A stretch of DNA of 50,733 nucleotides, from positions 1 through 50,733 of the forward strand of contig CAZDXN010000004.1 of the NCBI GenBank assembly GCA_964509695.1. Direction: 5' to 3'. A model generated the notes under the pieces. That model saw only the letters and a program-made list of their open reading frames with translations, had not been told where the DNA came from and made no database searches. Within the stretch, counting starts at the first letter, position 1. Every line of letters starts with the position of its first letter. The translations under genes were made by a program, and so were the position numbers. This document shows, one piece after another, positions 1 through 7,781 of this stretch. The stretch is from 2-01-FULL-50-23 sp964509695. GTDB lineage: Bacteria > Patescibacteriota > Microgenomatia > UBA1400 > MFAQ01.

Positions 1-620
1 TCATCGCCGCCGCCAACGGCGACGCCCGCCAAATCATCAACCTTCTGGATAATTGTTTCCGGCTGTACAAGAAGATCACTCTCGAGACCTTAAAAAATAC
101 TCTTCAATCCCGCTTCCTTCGTTTCGACAAACAAGGCGACGAGCATTACAACACCATTTCCGCTTTTATCAAATCCATGCGCGCCAGCAATCCCGACGCC
201 GCCTTGTATTATCTTTCCCGTCTTGTTGATTCCGGCGAGGACCCTCTCTTCATTGCTCGACGCATGGTTATCTTTGCCAGCGAAGACATCGGTCTAGCCC
301 AGCCGACCGCCCTCGTCGTCGCCAACGCCGTTTTTCAGGCGTGTAATACCATTGGCTACCCTGAGTGCGCCATCAATCTGGCTCATGGCGCCGCTTACCT
401 CGCTCAGGCCAAAAAGAACCGGGGAGCCTATGACGGCCTTCGTGCCGCTCAAAAGGACGTCCATGATTTCGGCAATTTACCCATCCCCCTTGAGCTTCGC
501 AACGCCCCCACCAAACTAATGCAGAAAATCGGTTACGGTAAAGGTTATGAGATGTACACCGACAAAAGCTTGCTCCCTGACCAATTAAATGGCAAAAAGT
601 ATCTAAAAGGAGAAATATGA
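1..620 (+). CDS. rarA: Replication-associated recombination protein A, C-terminal part
   Basis: The reading frame is open from the window edge, so only the C-terminal ~206 residues are present. The start reads IAAANGDARQIINLLDN, the AAA+ lid of clamp-loader-like ATPases. The rest matches the RarA/MgsA tail, with ALYYLSRLVDSGEDPLFIARRM, then a block on YPECAINLAHGAAYLA, and the typical ending GYGKGYEMYT. RarA acts at stalled replication forks together with SSB and RecA. The Walker motifs lie outside the window. The stop overlaps the start of the next small ORF (ATGA), so the two are probably translationally coupled. Family assignment is confident from the conserved C-terminal blocks. Confidence 0.9.
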   Translation, partial: IAAANGDARQIINLLDNCFRLYKKITLETLKNTLQSRFLRFDKQGDEHYNTISAFIKSMRASNPDAALYYLSRLVDSGEDPLFIARRMVIFASEDIGLAQPTALVVANAVFQACNTIGYPECAINLAHGAAYLAQAKKNRGAYDGLRAAQKDVHDFGNLPIPLELRNAPTKLMQKIGYGKGYEMYTDKSLLPDQLNGKKYLKGEI

Positions 621-757
621 AAATAGATTTAATCGAGGCGTTAGAAAGGAAAATGAAGTACAACGAAGAAAAATATCCCGAAAGTATGTTCAACGGAAAA
701 CACAATTCTGAGTTTTACCATGCTCAGAAAAAGAAATACCGCGCCCACAAAAAATAG
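617..757 (+). CDS. Small basic hypothetical protein (46 aa)
   Basis: A 46-residue ORF starts at an ATG overlapping the rarA stop (ATGA). It is preceded by a good Shine-Dalgarno sequence, AAAGGAG at 607-613. The protein is charged, Lys/Tyr-rich and has no membrane segment (start MKIDLIEALERKMKYNEEKY, end YRAHKK). Function is unknown. The RBS plus the overlap make translation plausible, and it may be a small partner of RarA, but nothing in the sequence proves this. Confidence 0.55.
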   Translation: MKIDLIEALERKMKYNEEKYPESMFNGKHNSEFYHAQKKKYRAHKK

Positions 758-764
758 CCTCGTT

Positions 765-789
765 GCCTACAAGGTCTAACCCCGTAGGC
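765..789. repeat. Hairpin repeat, AGGTC/ACCC-core family, copy 1
   Basis: Arms GCCTAC (765-770) and GTAGGC (784-789) flank AAGGTCTAACCCC. The inner part resembles the other copies at 1905, 22740, 36577 and 36738, while the arms differ and still pair. It lies just after the small ORF and could also act as a 3' end. Confidence 0.6.
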
Positions 790-825
790 GATGCCACTAG
801 GATTTTCTAATATCTTCTAACATTT

Positions 826-833
826 GTTAAAAT
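826..833 (+). promoter_or_regulatory. -10 promoter element for the HAD gene (leaderless)
   Basis: TAAAAT at 828-833 ends 5 bases before the ATG at 839, with TG at 825-826 one base upstream (extended -10). No Shine-Dalgarno is possible in this spacing, so the transcript should start at or next to the ATG. Confidence 0.5.
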
Positions 834-838
834 GAACC

Positions 839-1429
839 ATGATTAAAGCCATAATTTTTGACATGAACGGCGTCTTCATCAGAGACGCAGGCCCTCTTAG
901 TTTGCGAATCGAGAAAAGATTCGGAGTTTCCGCTTACGAGATATATCCTCTCATCAAGGATATTCTGCATCGGGTCAGGAAACCAGGTGCTGATTCACGC
1001 ACACTCTGGCAGCCCTTACTTGATCGCTTGAATACTTCGTATGATGATTTTTTCAAGTTTTGGTTCGAAGGTGAGAGTCTTAATGAAGACTTACTTCAAT
1101 TCGCCAAAGACTTAAAAAAACAAGATATCAAAATCATAATACTAAGTAACAACTTTCCCGAGAGGACAAGAAACTATCGTCAACAGTTTCCAGAACTATT
1201 CGCGGTCGTTGATGAGCAATATTTTTCCTGGGAAACAGGGAAAGTCAAACCTAGTCCAGAGGCCTTTTCTCAAGTCCTCGAAAAACATGATTTTTCACCC
1301 AGCGAATACGTTTACTTTGACGATAACGACGAGAACTTGGCTGCCGCCACCAAACTCGGCATCATCACCCACAAATATCAAGACATCGCCGATATGAAAA
1401 AGTTTCTTTTATCTCTCGCCAATGTATAA
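839..1429 (+). CDS. HAD-superfamily hydrolase (HAD-IA type)
   Basis: This is a 196-aa haloacid-dehalogenase-like hydrolase, usually a phosphatase acting on small phosphorylated metabolites. Motif I is FDMNGV near residue 8, motif II is IIILSNN near 103, motif III is the Lys of GKVKPSPEAF near 139, and motif IV is YFDDNDE near 159. A helical cap sits between motifs I and II. Motif I reads D-x-N instead of D-x-D, so the usual acid/base Asp is Asn; the nucleophile Asp is kept. That variant occurs in YihX and epoxide-hydrolase-N-terminal-like HADs. The gene overlaps the HIT gene by 8 bases. The substrate cannot be told from sequence. Confidence 0.85.
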   Translation: MIKAIIFDMNGVFIRDAGPLSLRIEKRFGVSAYEIYPLIKDILHRVRKPGADSRTLWQPLLDRLNTSYDDFFKFWFEGESLNEDLLQFAKDLKKQDIKIIILSNNFPERTRNYRQQFPELFAVVDEQYFSWETGKVKPSPEAFSQVLEKHDFSPSEYVYFDDNDENLAAATKLGIITHKYQDIADMKKFLLSLANV

Positions 1430-1886
1430 CCACGCGCCCACTGATTATAAATGCCCTATTTGTTTAGGAATTAACGGAGTCGAAAATGAAGATACCTTGC
1501 TCAGGCAAGCAGATTTAGTTTATCGGGACGATTTGGTGAGCGTGTTTATAAACTCATTTTGGATAGATACTACCAGGGGTCACGTAATCGTCGTTCCCAA
1601 TAAACATTACGAAAATATCTATGAATTACCAAACAAAGTCGGAAGTAGAATTTTCGAGATAATCAAAAAAATATCGATCGCAATGAAAAAGGCCTATGGA
1701 TGCGATGGAATTACTACCAGACAAAATAATGAACCGGCGGGGAATCAACACGCTTTTCATTATCACCATCACATCTTTCCTAGATACGACAGCGACCAGT
1801 TTAATGAGAACATGACAAAGAAAAGTATTCTTTCGCTCCCAGAGGAAAGAATCAAATTTGTCGAGAAATTAAAGAGGTCGCTTTGA
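1422..1886 (+). CDS. HIT-family (histidine triad) nucleotide hydrolase
   Basis: A 154-aa histidine-triad protein. The triad is HYHHHIF within NQHAFHYHHHIFPRY near residues 109-120, followed by the usual P-R. An N-terminal CPIC pair plus downstream His fits the zinc site of many bacterial HIT proteins. Members hydrolyse nucleoside phosphoramidates or dinucleotide polyphosphates using the middle His as nucleophile. It overlaps the HAD gene by 8 bases and is probably co-transcribed. Codons are more A/T-ended (ATA, AGA, TTA) than in lon or secA. Confidence 0.88.
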   Translation: MYNHAPTDYKCPICLGINGVENEDTLLRQADLVYRDDLVSVFINSFWIDTTRGHVIVVPNKHYENIYELPNKVGSRIFEIIKKISIAMKKAYGCDGITTRQNNEPAGNQHAFHYHHHIFPRYDSDQFNENMTKKSILSLPEERIKFVEKLKRSL

Positions 1887-1904
1887 GTAATCATTGATCA
1901 TATA

Positions 1905-1929
1905 ACCTGCAGGGTCAGACCCTGCAGGT
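1905..1929. repeat. Perfect 12-bp inverted repeat, AGGTC/ACCC-core family, copy 2
   Basis: Arms ACCTGCAGGGTC (1905-1916) and GACCCTGCAGGT (1918-1929) are exact reverse complements around a single A. It sits between the HIT gene and the next gene. It shares the GGGTC...ACCC core with copies at 765, 22740, 36577 and 36738. Confidence 0.75.
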
Positions 1930-1956
1930 GGTAAGGCGTTGCTTGCGTCCTCAGCG

Positions 1957-1965
1957 TGAGATAAT
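1957..1965 (+). promoter_or_regulatory. Extended -10 for the gene at 1974
   Basis: TG (1957-1958) plus one base and GATAAT (1960-1965) end 8 bases before the ATG at 1974, in the same spacing used by many genes in this window. Confidence 0.4.
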
Positions 1966-1973
1966 GGGAAGAT

Positions 1974-2432
1974 ATGATCAAGAAAATATTTGTCTATTCA
2001 GCCATTTTCCTCGTTTGCGTAGTCTCCCTAGTGCTTTACAACTACCAGAAACAGCAAAAGAATCTTCGAAATAGCCGTCAGACTCAGTTCTCGATCAATT
2101 TAGAGAAAACTCCGGAAACTATGGTCACAAACCAGCCGGCTAATTTTTCTTGGAGGATCATTGCTCCCGAATCTTTTTCAACCACCGCCACCGGAATTTA
2201 CTGGAATTACGAAAGCTCCCCCTCGGCTCTCACCAAATTCGACTCCCCCAAAGCCGTCGGTTATCCAAATTTTACCGAGGATTACTCTTCAGGTTTATTC
2301 AAACTCCCGGACACATTTGATTTGAACCTGAAATTTCCCCGCGTCGGGACCGTCTACTTTCGTGCCTATGCCAAAATCGACAACGACTATCTTTGGACAG
2401 AAGAGAAGCGAATTATAGTTATCCCCAAATGA
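1974..2432 (+). CDS. Membrane-anchored extracytoplasmic protein, unknown function
   Basis: The 152-aa protein has an N-terminal hydrophobic segment (IFVYSAIFLVCVVSLVLYNY, residues 4-23) after a short basic start, then a soluble domain. The domain has alternating hydrophobic strands and a motif VGTVYFRAYAKIDNDYLWTEEK near the end, suggesting an Ig-like beta fold outside the membrane. No catalytic motif is visible. Its stop overlaps the start of the next small ORF (ATGA). Family not recognised. Confidence 0.65.
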   Translation: MIKKIFVYSAIFLVCVVSLVLYNYQKQQKNLRNSRQTQFSINLEKTPETMVTNQPANFSWRIIAPESFSTTATGIYWNYESSPSALTKFDSPKAVGYPNFTEDYSSGLFKLPDTFDLNLKFPRVGTVYFRAYAKIDNDYLWTEEKRIIVIPK

Positions 2433-2527
2433 AAAAGACCCCTTTCTCCTTCTCTTTCTTCCTAATCCTCACCATCCTTACCATCTTGGTCACCCTTCTT
2501 CTTGGCAAAAGCTTGATTTTCCGTTAG
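2429..2527 (+). CDS. Single-helix membrane micropeptide (32 aa)
   Basis: A 32-residue ORF starts in an ATGA overlap with the previous gene. After MKKTP it is almost wholly hydrophobic (FLILTILTILVTLLLGKSL), so it would be one membrane helix. Its stop at 2525-2527 falls inside the CIRCE-like operator of lon. The overlap supports translation; function is unknown. Confidence 0.4.
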   Translation: MKKTPFSFSFFLILTILTILVTLLLGKSLIFR

Positions 2528-2550
2528 CAATCAGATACCATATCTGCTAA
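2513..2550 (+). promoter_or_regulatory. lon promoter with CIRCE-like HrcA operator
   Basis: TTAGCAATC (2524-2532), N9, ATCTGCTAA (2542-2550) has the exact 9-9-9 layout of CIRCE (TTAGCACTC-N9-GAGTGCTAA). The outer TTAGCA and TGCTAA match perfectly, and 14 of 18 arm bases match overall. A possible promoter, TTGATT (2513-2518) with 17-base spacing to TACCAT (2536-2541), places the -10 inside the operator. Binding by HrcA would block lon transcription. hrcA itself is not in the window. Confidence 0.6.
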
Positions 2551-2568
2551 TAACCCCGAAATAATAAT

Positions 2569-4932
2569 ATGGCCATTGTCCTAACTCCACTCAAAAAACC
2601 AGAAGGCAACATCCGCATTCTTCCCCTAATTCACCTCAAAGAGGGAGTAATTTTCCCTGACACTGAGGCTATCCTGACTTTTGGTCGACCGGCTTCGATA
2701 AATGATGTCAACGGCGCCGTCAGCAACAACTCTGAGGTCTGTTTCGTTTCTCAAAAAAGCACCAAGACTATTGAGCCAAAACCGGAGAATTTGTTTGACG
2801 TCGGCACCATCTGTCAGGTCATCAAAACCCTACCGGTAAATGACGAACTCCACGCCATTGTCAGAGGAATCTCTCGTGTCAAAATCCACTCCATCGAGAT
2901 TCAGGGGGGGAAACTTCTCGCCGCCGTTTCTCTACTCCCCGACGTCGTCGAAACCAGTCAGGAAATCACCGCTTTGGTGAATCACATCACTACCGAAATC
3001 AAAGAAGCCATCAATCTGGGGAAGAACAACATCGAGGTCCCCACCTTCATGAAAATAATTAGCACCGCCAGCCCAATCGAAATCGGTCACCAGATTGCCT
3101 CAGTTCTAAATGTCAAAAATAGTGACAAACAGCGTCTCCTCGAAGAGACGAATCTCAAGGTAAGACTTGGAAAGGTCGGTGATTTCCTGGCGGAAGAGGT
3201 CAAGATCCTCCAAATCGAGAAAAAGATCTTCGACAAAACTCAAAAGAAATTCGACAATAATATGAAAGAGGCGGTTCTCCGTGAGAGGATGCGCACCATT
3301 CAAAAAGAGCTCGGAGAGCTCGAAGAGGATAGCGAGGTCAAAGAACTGCGCGAGAAGATCAAAGCCGCCAAACTCCCCGAAAATATTCTGGAAAAAACGA
3401 ACAAAGAGCTCGACCGACTCGCCAAACTCTCGATCCATAACCCCGAGACGAGCTATATCAGAGGTTGGATCGAGACCATCACCGAGCTTCCTTGGTCCAT
3501 CGCCTCCGAGAGCAATCTCTCTTTGACCCACGCCGAAAAGATTTTGAATCAGGACCACTATGGTCTCGAAAAAGTCAAGCAACGAATCCTCGAGTACATC
3601 GCTGTTCTGAAATTAAAAGCCGACCAGAAAAAGGCCGAAGAAAAATCCGTCCCCACCATACTCTGTTTCGTCGGGCCGCCGGGTGTCGGCAAGACCTCAG
3701 TCGGAAAGTCCATTTGCAAAGCCTTGGGTAGGAAATTCGTCAAAATGTCTCTTGGGGGTATGCGCGACGAAGCCGAGATCCGCGGGCACCGTCGGACTTA
3801 TGTCGGTGCCATGCCCGGGCGCGTAATTCAATTAATCAAAGACTGCGGTACCAATAATCCGGTCTTCATGCTGGACGAAATCGACAAGGTTGGTAACGAT
3901 TTTCGCGGTGACCCCAGTAGCGCCTTGCTCGAAGTATTGGATCCGGAACAAAATGCCACTTTCGCCGATTACTACCTCGACCTGCCCTTCGATCTTTCTC
4001 ACGTCGTTTTTATTACTACCGCCAATGTCCTCGATACCATCCCCCCCGCTCTTCGCGATCGTCTCGAGGTTATCGAGTTTTCCGGATACACCGAGGACGA
4101 AAAACTAAATATCGCCAAAGAATATCTAATGGCCAAGGAGCTAACCAACACCGCCCTAAGTCAGGATGATGTGGCCATTCCCACTTCTACTCTCAAGGCG
4201 ATCATTAAGTACTACACCCGCGAAGCCGGCGTTCGTGGTCTTGATCGCCTAATTGCCACCGTTATGAGAAAGGCCGCTATAAAGAAGGCCAAAGATAAGC
4301 ATTTTAAGAAAGTGACTATAGCTGAGAACCAGTTGACTGACATTCTTGGCCCCAAACGTTTCACTCATAGTCTGGCCGAAAAATCCGACCAAGTCGGAGT
4401 TGCCACCGGTCTCGCCTATACCCAAGTTGGCGGCGACATTCTATTCATCGAAGTCGCCACTATGCCCGGAAAGGGACTGATCACTCTTACCGGTCAGCTA
4501 GGCAGTGTCATGAAGGAATCAGCCCGGGCCGCCCTTTCTTATGTCAAATCCCACGCCAAACAGCTCGGATTGGATTCAAAGATCATCAACCGTTCTGATA
4601 TTCACATCCACGTTCCCGAGGGAGCAGTCCCCAAGGACGGTCCTTCAGCCGGTCTTGCTATCACTACGGCCATCATCTCTGCTTTCAGTGGCAAGCCTTT
4701 CCGAAAAGATCTGGCTATGACCGGTGAAGTCACTCTTCGGGGCCGGGCCCTCGAAATCGGCGGTGTCAAAGAAAAAGTCATTGCCGCTCATCGGGCCGGT
4801 ATCAAGGAAGTTATTCTTCCCAAAGACAACCAAAAGAGTTTGATTGAGGTTCCCGCCAAAGTCAAAAAAGATTTGAAATTTCACTTCGTCGAAAGCATGG
4901 ACGACGTCGTCAAAATCGTCTTCAGGAAATGA
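2569..4932 (+). CDS. lon: ATP-dependent Lon protease (LonA type)
   Basis: The 787-aa protein has full LonA length. The N-terminal LAN substrate-binding domain spans about 1-200 (LPLIHLKEGVIFPDTEAILTFGR), followed by a coiled coil. The AAA+ domain has Walker A GPPGVGKT and Walker B VFMLDEIDK. The C-terminal protease domain has catalytic Ser693 (PKDGPSAG) and Lys736 (KEKV), 43 residues apart as in E. coli Lon. It degrades misfolded and regulatory cytoplasmic proteins. The start ATG is 18 bases after a CIRCE-like operator, pointing to heat-shock control by HrcA. The minus-strand lgt is convergent, and a palindrome at 4946-4972 separates them. Confidence 0.97.
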   Translation: MAIVLTPLKKPEGNIRILPLIHLKEGVIFPDTEAILTFGRPASINDVNGAVSNNSEVCFVSQKSTKTIEPKPENLFDVGTICQVIKTLPVNDELHAIVRGISRVKIHSIEIQGGKLLAAVSLLPDVVETSQEITALVNHITTEIKEAINLGKNNIEVPTFMKIISTASPIEIGHQIASVLNVKNSDKQRLLEETNLKVRLGKVGDFLAEEVKILQIEKKIFDKTQKKFDNNMKEAVLRERMRTIQKELGELEEDSEVKELREKIKAAKLPENILEKTNKELDRLAKLSIHNPETSYIRGWIETITELPWSIASESNLSLTHAEKILNQDHYGLEKVKQRILEYIAVLKLKADQKKAEEKSVPTILCFVGPPGVGKTSVGKSICKALGRKFVKMSLGGMRDEAEIRGHRRTYVGAMPGRVIQLIKDCGTNNPVFMLDEIDKVGNDFRGDPSSALLEVLDPEQNATFADYYLDLPFDLSHVVFITTANVLDTIPPALRDRLEVIEFSGYTEDEKLNIAKEYLMAKELTNTALSQDDVAIPTSTLKAIIKYYTREAGVRGLDRLIATVMRKAAIKKAKDKHFKKVTIAENQLTDILGPKRFTHSLAEKSDQVGVATGLAYTQVGGDILFIEVATMPGKGLITLTGQLGSVMKESARAALSYVKSHAKQLGLDSKIINRSDIHIHVPEGAVPKDGPSAGLAITTAIISAFSGKPFRKDLAMTGEVTLRGRALEIGGVKEKVIAAHRAGIKEVILPKDNQKSLIEVPAKVKKDLKFHFVESMDDVVKIVFRK

Positions 4933-4945
4933 GGCTTTTGCCCAC

Positions 4946-4972
4946 CCCGCTAGCGCTTGCGCGTAGCGCGGG
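4946..4972. repeat. GC-rich palindrome between lon and lgt
   Basis: An imperfect inverted repeat starting CCCGCTAGCGC and ending GCGCGTAGCGCGGG lies between two convergent genes. It may act as a bidirectional terminator, though it lacks a clear T tract. It also encodes the last residues (RATRKR) and stop of Lgt, so the Lgt tail may be a product of repeat insertion. Confidence 0.5.
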
Positions 4973-5651
4973 TAAGAAATATCCCGGTTACGATCGCCAC
5001 TAACGAAACCATACTGGCCGTTGGCATGATTCCGATCTTCCAGACTATCGCCTCGGGCCGTAAGGGCTCCAACAGAAAGCGGATCAGCCCATACCCAATC
5101 AAATACACCCCAGCAATATTCCCAAATTCTTTTCCAAATTTGTCTAATTTGACCAATTTGACTAATATGACGAAGAGAACAAAACTCAGCCCACTCTCAT
5201 ACAGAAACAGCGGCTCCCCATTCTTTCCTACGATCTCGTTATTGAAAAAATTCCCCCACCTCCCGATCGCCTGCCCCAGCGGCACTCCAAACATCACCAC
5301 ATCCACCAGTACAAAAAAATTTATTTTCATTCGCGACTTAATTACCCAATAACCCAGTAACCCAATTACTCCTCCTCCTATTGCTCCCCATATCCCCAAA
5401 CCCCCATTCCAAAGATAAAACACGCTCTGGGGATTCAAACTATAAATCTCCTGCCACTTATCAATGACGTGATATGCCCTCGCCCCAATAATGCCACCAA
5501 TAACCACCCACCAGAATAGTTGTTCAATTAATTGAACTGGTATTTTTCTTCTTTTCGCCAGCCAGAGCGACGCCTGCAGACCGGCCAAAATCCCCAGACC
5601 CAAAACAAAACCATACGGGTGAAAAGCTATTCCAAATATATCTATACTCAT
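4950..5651 (-). CDS. lgt: Prolipoprotein diacylglyceryl transferase
   Basis: The 233-aa polytopic membrane protein transfers diacylglycerol from phosphatidylglycerol to the lipobox Cys of prelipoproteins. The Lgt signature GRWGNFFNNEIVG is present near residues 131-143. The H-G-L-type start (DIFGIAFHPYGFVLGLGILAG) and the GARAYHVIDKW block also match. It lies downstream of proS on the same strand, with a repeat between them, and probably shares its transcript. A candidate client in this window is the cyclophilin lipoprotein at 27560 (lipobox LSAC). The basic C-terminal tail is encoded by a palindromic repeat. Confidence 0.95.
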   Translation of the reverse strand: MSIDIFGIAFHPYGFVLGLGILAGLQASLWLAKRRKIPVQLIEQLFWWVVIGGIIGARAYHVIDKWQEIYSLNPQSVFYLWNGGLGIWGAIGGGVIGLLGYWVIKSRMKINFFVLVDVVMFGVPLGQAIGRWGNFFNNEIVGKNGEPLFLYESGLSFVLFVILVKLVKLDKFGKEFGNIAGVYLIGYGLIRFLLEPLRPEAIVWKIGIMPTASMVSLVAIVTGIFLTRATRKR

Positions 5652-5654
5652 CGT

Positions 5655-5681
5655 GTCATTCCGGGCTTGACCCGGAATCTA
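5655..5681. repeat. GTCAT...ATCTA dispersed repeat, short copy
   Basis: Begins GTCATTCCGGGC and ends CCGGAATCTA, with CCGGG and CCCGG arms. It lies directly upstream of the lgt start, between proS and lgt. It shares ends with elements at 12142, 12239, 21084 and 22766. Confidence 0.6.
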
Positions 5682-5698
5682 TACAAATAACGCCAGTG

Positions 5699-6937
5699 TC
5701 AAGATAATCGTTTTGCAATCTCGTCAACAGGAACAATCTCTATTTTTTCATCCCCTCTCTTTTTCAGTTCTACCCCCCCTAGGGCCAAACTCTTGCTTCC
5801 TACCACGATCCTATATGGATTTCCGATTAGGTCAGCGTCGGCAAACTTGACCCCCGCCGACAGGTCACGATCGTCCCAAAGCACCTCAATTCCAGCATTG
5901 ACTAAGGATTTATAGATTTCAGACGCTTTCTCCACAGTATCATTCATACTAATCAAACTTACTCTAAAAGGGGCGACATTCTCCGGCCAGATAATTCCTT
6001 TATCGTCGTGAAACTTTTCCACAATTACCCCCACCAGCCGGCTGGTTCCAATACCATAGCTTCCCATATAGACAATTTTTTTACCCCCATCCTTGTCGGT
6101 GTAGTAGTAATCAAATGCTTCTGAAAACTTGGTATTCAAGGGGAAAATATTGCCCACCTCGGAGGCTCGAAATTCCTCAAAACGGTCGCTTCCCTCCGCC
6201 CCCGCCGGCACTACCTCTTTGTTGTAAGCGATCCCAGTTTCTTTGTCCAAAAAAATTGTATCTTCGCCGCTCTCGCATCTGGTTTGAAACTCATGTGAGT
6301 AGTCTTTGGTAAAATCGCCTCCTGATGCCAGAGAAATATAGGTATCCCGGCCGATTCCCAATCTTTGATAAATGGTTTTATATGACTCTTTGACCACCTC
6401 ATAATATCGTTTTAGGTCGGCCTCGTCCGTATGGAAACTATAGAGATCTTTCATTCGGAATTCTCGCGTCCTCATAATTCCTGACTTCGCCCGTGGTTCA
6501 TTCCTAAATTTGGTTTGAATTTGATAAACGGCCAAAGGTAGATCTTTGTAGGACAGATTTTGTTTCATGATCAGGGGAGTGACCAATTCTTCGTGAGTCG
6601 AATTGAGGACATATTCCGCGTTGTGTTTTTCCTCAGCCGCTTTATTTGCCGGACTAGTTTTCATCAAGACATCAACGGTCTCAATTCTCCCCGTTTTCTC
6701 CCACAGTTGTTTCGGGGCCAACGAGGGCATCAGGATTTCTGTGCCGAGTTTATCCATTTCTTCCCGCACGATGTTTTCAATTTTGGCCAAAACCAAAAGG
6801 CCGAAAGGGAGAAGAGTAAAAACCCCCGCCATGACTTGGTCGATAAAACCGGCTTGCACCAAGAGCTTGTGACTGATTGCCTCGGCGTCTTTGGGTGGTG
6901 TTTTTTCTGGCTGGAATGCCAGCTGACTCATCTTCAT
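5699..6937 (-). CDS. proS: Prolyl-tRNA synthetase lacking the editing (INS) domain
   Basis: A class II aminoacyl-tRNA synthetase that charges tRNA-Pro. Motif 2 is FRNEPRAKSGIMRTREFRMKD and motif 3 is GSYGIGTSRLVGVIVE. The C-terminal anticodon-binding domain begins at PFRVSLISMND and ends VDEIAKRLS. At 412 aa it is much shorter than the usual ~570-aa bacterial form. Only a short linker replaces the ~180-aa INS editing domain between motifs 2 and 3, so it should not clear Ala-tRNA-Pro in cis. The start is chosen because a perfect minus-strand TATAAT lies 7 bases upstream. Confidence 0.95.
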   Translation of the reverse strand: MKMSQLAFQPEKTPPKDAEAISHKLLVQAGFIDQVMAGVFTLLPFGLLVLAKIENIVREEMDKLGTEILMPSLAPKQLWEKTGRIETVDVLMKTSPANKAAEEKHNAEYVLNSTHEELVTPLIMKQNLSYKDLPLAVYQIQTKFRNEPRAKSGIMRTREFRMKDLYSFHTDEADLKRYYEVVKESYKTIYQRLGIGRDTYISLASGGDFTKDYSHEFQTRCESGEDTIFLDKETGIAYNKEVVPAGAEGSDRFEEFRASEVGNIFPLNTKFSEAFDYYYTDKDGGKKIVYMGSYGIGTSRLVGVIVEKFHDDKGIIWPENVAPFRVSLISMNDTVEKASEIYKSLVNAGIEVLWDDRDLSAGVKFADADLIGNPYRIVVGSKSLALGGVELKKRGDEKIEIVPVDEIAKRLS

Positions 6938-6944
6938 CTAATAA

Positions 6945-6950
6945 ATTATA
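6945..6950 (-). promoter_or_regulatory. -10 element of proS (leaderless)
   Basis: TATAAT on the minus strand ends 7 bases before the proS ATG, leaving no room for a Shine-Dalgarno sequence. Confidence 0.6.
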
Positions 6951-6973
6951 CCTCGTTCTCCTCTGAGGTATTA

Positions 6974-7711
6974 TTACCCCAGCAATTTAATACTGGCAAA
7001 AGCCACTACCAAACCGAACGTAAAGGCCAGAAGCTGTCTTTGGATAGCATTCTTTTTGGTTATAGTGTGCAGTTCCGGTATTAGGTCGGACAGGGCAATA
7101 TAGAGGAACATTCCCGCTGTAAAAGCGAGAATATAGAGTTCCATTCCCCCGATCGCCCTCCCGAAAAAATATACCAAAACCGCTCCCAAAAGGGTCGAGA
7201 AACTGGAAAGAACGTTTAGTGAAATCGTTTTGGCTCGGCTGTATCCTGCTTTGATGTAGAGACTAAAGTCGGCGATCTCCTGAGGCAGTTCGTGAATTCC
7301 GACTGCAATGGCCGTGGCGATCCCCAAGTTATTACCCAACAGGAAAGACGTTCCAATCGCCACTCCGTCGATAAAATTGTGCAGGGTGTCCCCGAACCAA
7401 ACTCCAAACATAGATGTGTTGTGAGTATGTGGCTCATGGTGATGATGGAACCAAACACTGGTTCGTTCCATAAAGAACAAAAATAGAATTCCGGCCAAGA
7501 TGAGAAGCGATATGGTCTCCCGATTGTCGGCGCCGAAACTTTTGGGAATCAAGTCAAGGATCGAAATGGCGATCAGAACCCCGGCCGCGAAGCTGGTTAG
7601 TTCGAGAACATATTCGGTTAGTTTTTTCCAATAGAGAAGAATTATTCCTCCCGCCAAAGAAACTACTCCTCCGAGTAAGGAAAACAAAATAATATTGGCC
7701 AAGACGTTCAT
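6974..7711 (-). CDS. ZIP-family divalent metal transporter
   Basis: The 245-aa protein has about eight hydrophobic segments. A His-rich loop, HHHHEPHTHNT, precedes TM4, which carries HNFIDGVAIG; TM5 carries HELPQEIADF. Together these form the binuclear metal site of ZIP transporters. It probably moves Zn2+ or Fe2+ into the cytoplasm. It is divergent from the ArsR-type regulator at 7781, so both promoters lie in the same 69-base gap, and shared control by that regulator is possible. Confidence 0.9.
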   Translation of the reverse strand: MNVLANIILFSLLGGVVSLAGGIILLYWKKLTEYVLELTSFAAGVLIAISILDLIPKSFGADNRETISLLILAGILFLFFMERTSVWFHHHHEPHTHNTSMFGVWFGDTLHNFIDGVAIGTSFLLGNNLGIATAIAVGIHELPQEIADFSLYIKAGYSRAKTISLNVLSSFSTLLGAVLVYFFGRAIGGMELYILAFTAGMFLYIALSDLIPELHTITKKNAIQRQLLAFTFGLVVAFASIKLLG

Positions 7712-7718
7712 GCTTTAG

Positions 7719-7724
7719 ATTTTA
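7719..7724 (-). promoter_or_regulatory. -10 element of the ZIP gene (leaderless)
   Basis: TAAAAT on the minus strand ends 7 bases before the ZIP ATG at 7711. Confidence 0.5.
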
Positions 7725-7744
7725 CCTTATTTCATACATCTCTC

Positions 7745-7781
7745 TTGACATTCTGGTCTGTTGGTAATATATTCGAATATA
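7745..7781 (+). promoter_or_regulatory. Promoter and palindromic operator of the arsR-type gene
   Basis: TTGACA (7745-7750), 17 bases, TATATT (7768-7773) is a near-perfect housekeeping promoter. TATATTCGAATATA (7768-7781) is a perfect 14-bp palindrome covering the -10 and reaching the ATG at 7781. AT-rich inverted repeats over the -10 are typical ArsR/SmtB operators, so the regulator probably represses its own operon. The expected transcript starts at the ATG (leaderless). Confidence 0.75.

Noticed and set aside
4957..5352. 131-aa plus-strand ORF
   Set aside because: It is the complement of lgt, which has clear family motifs.
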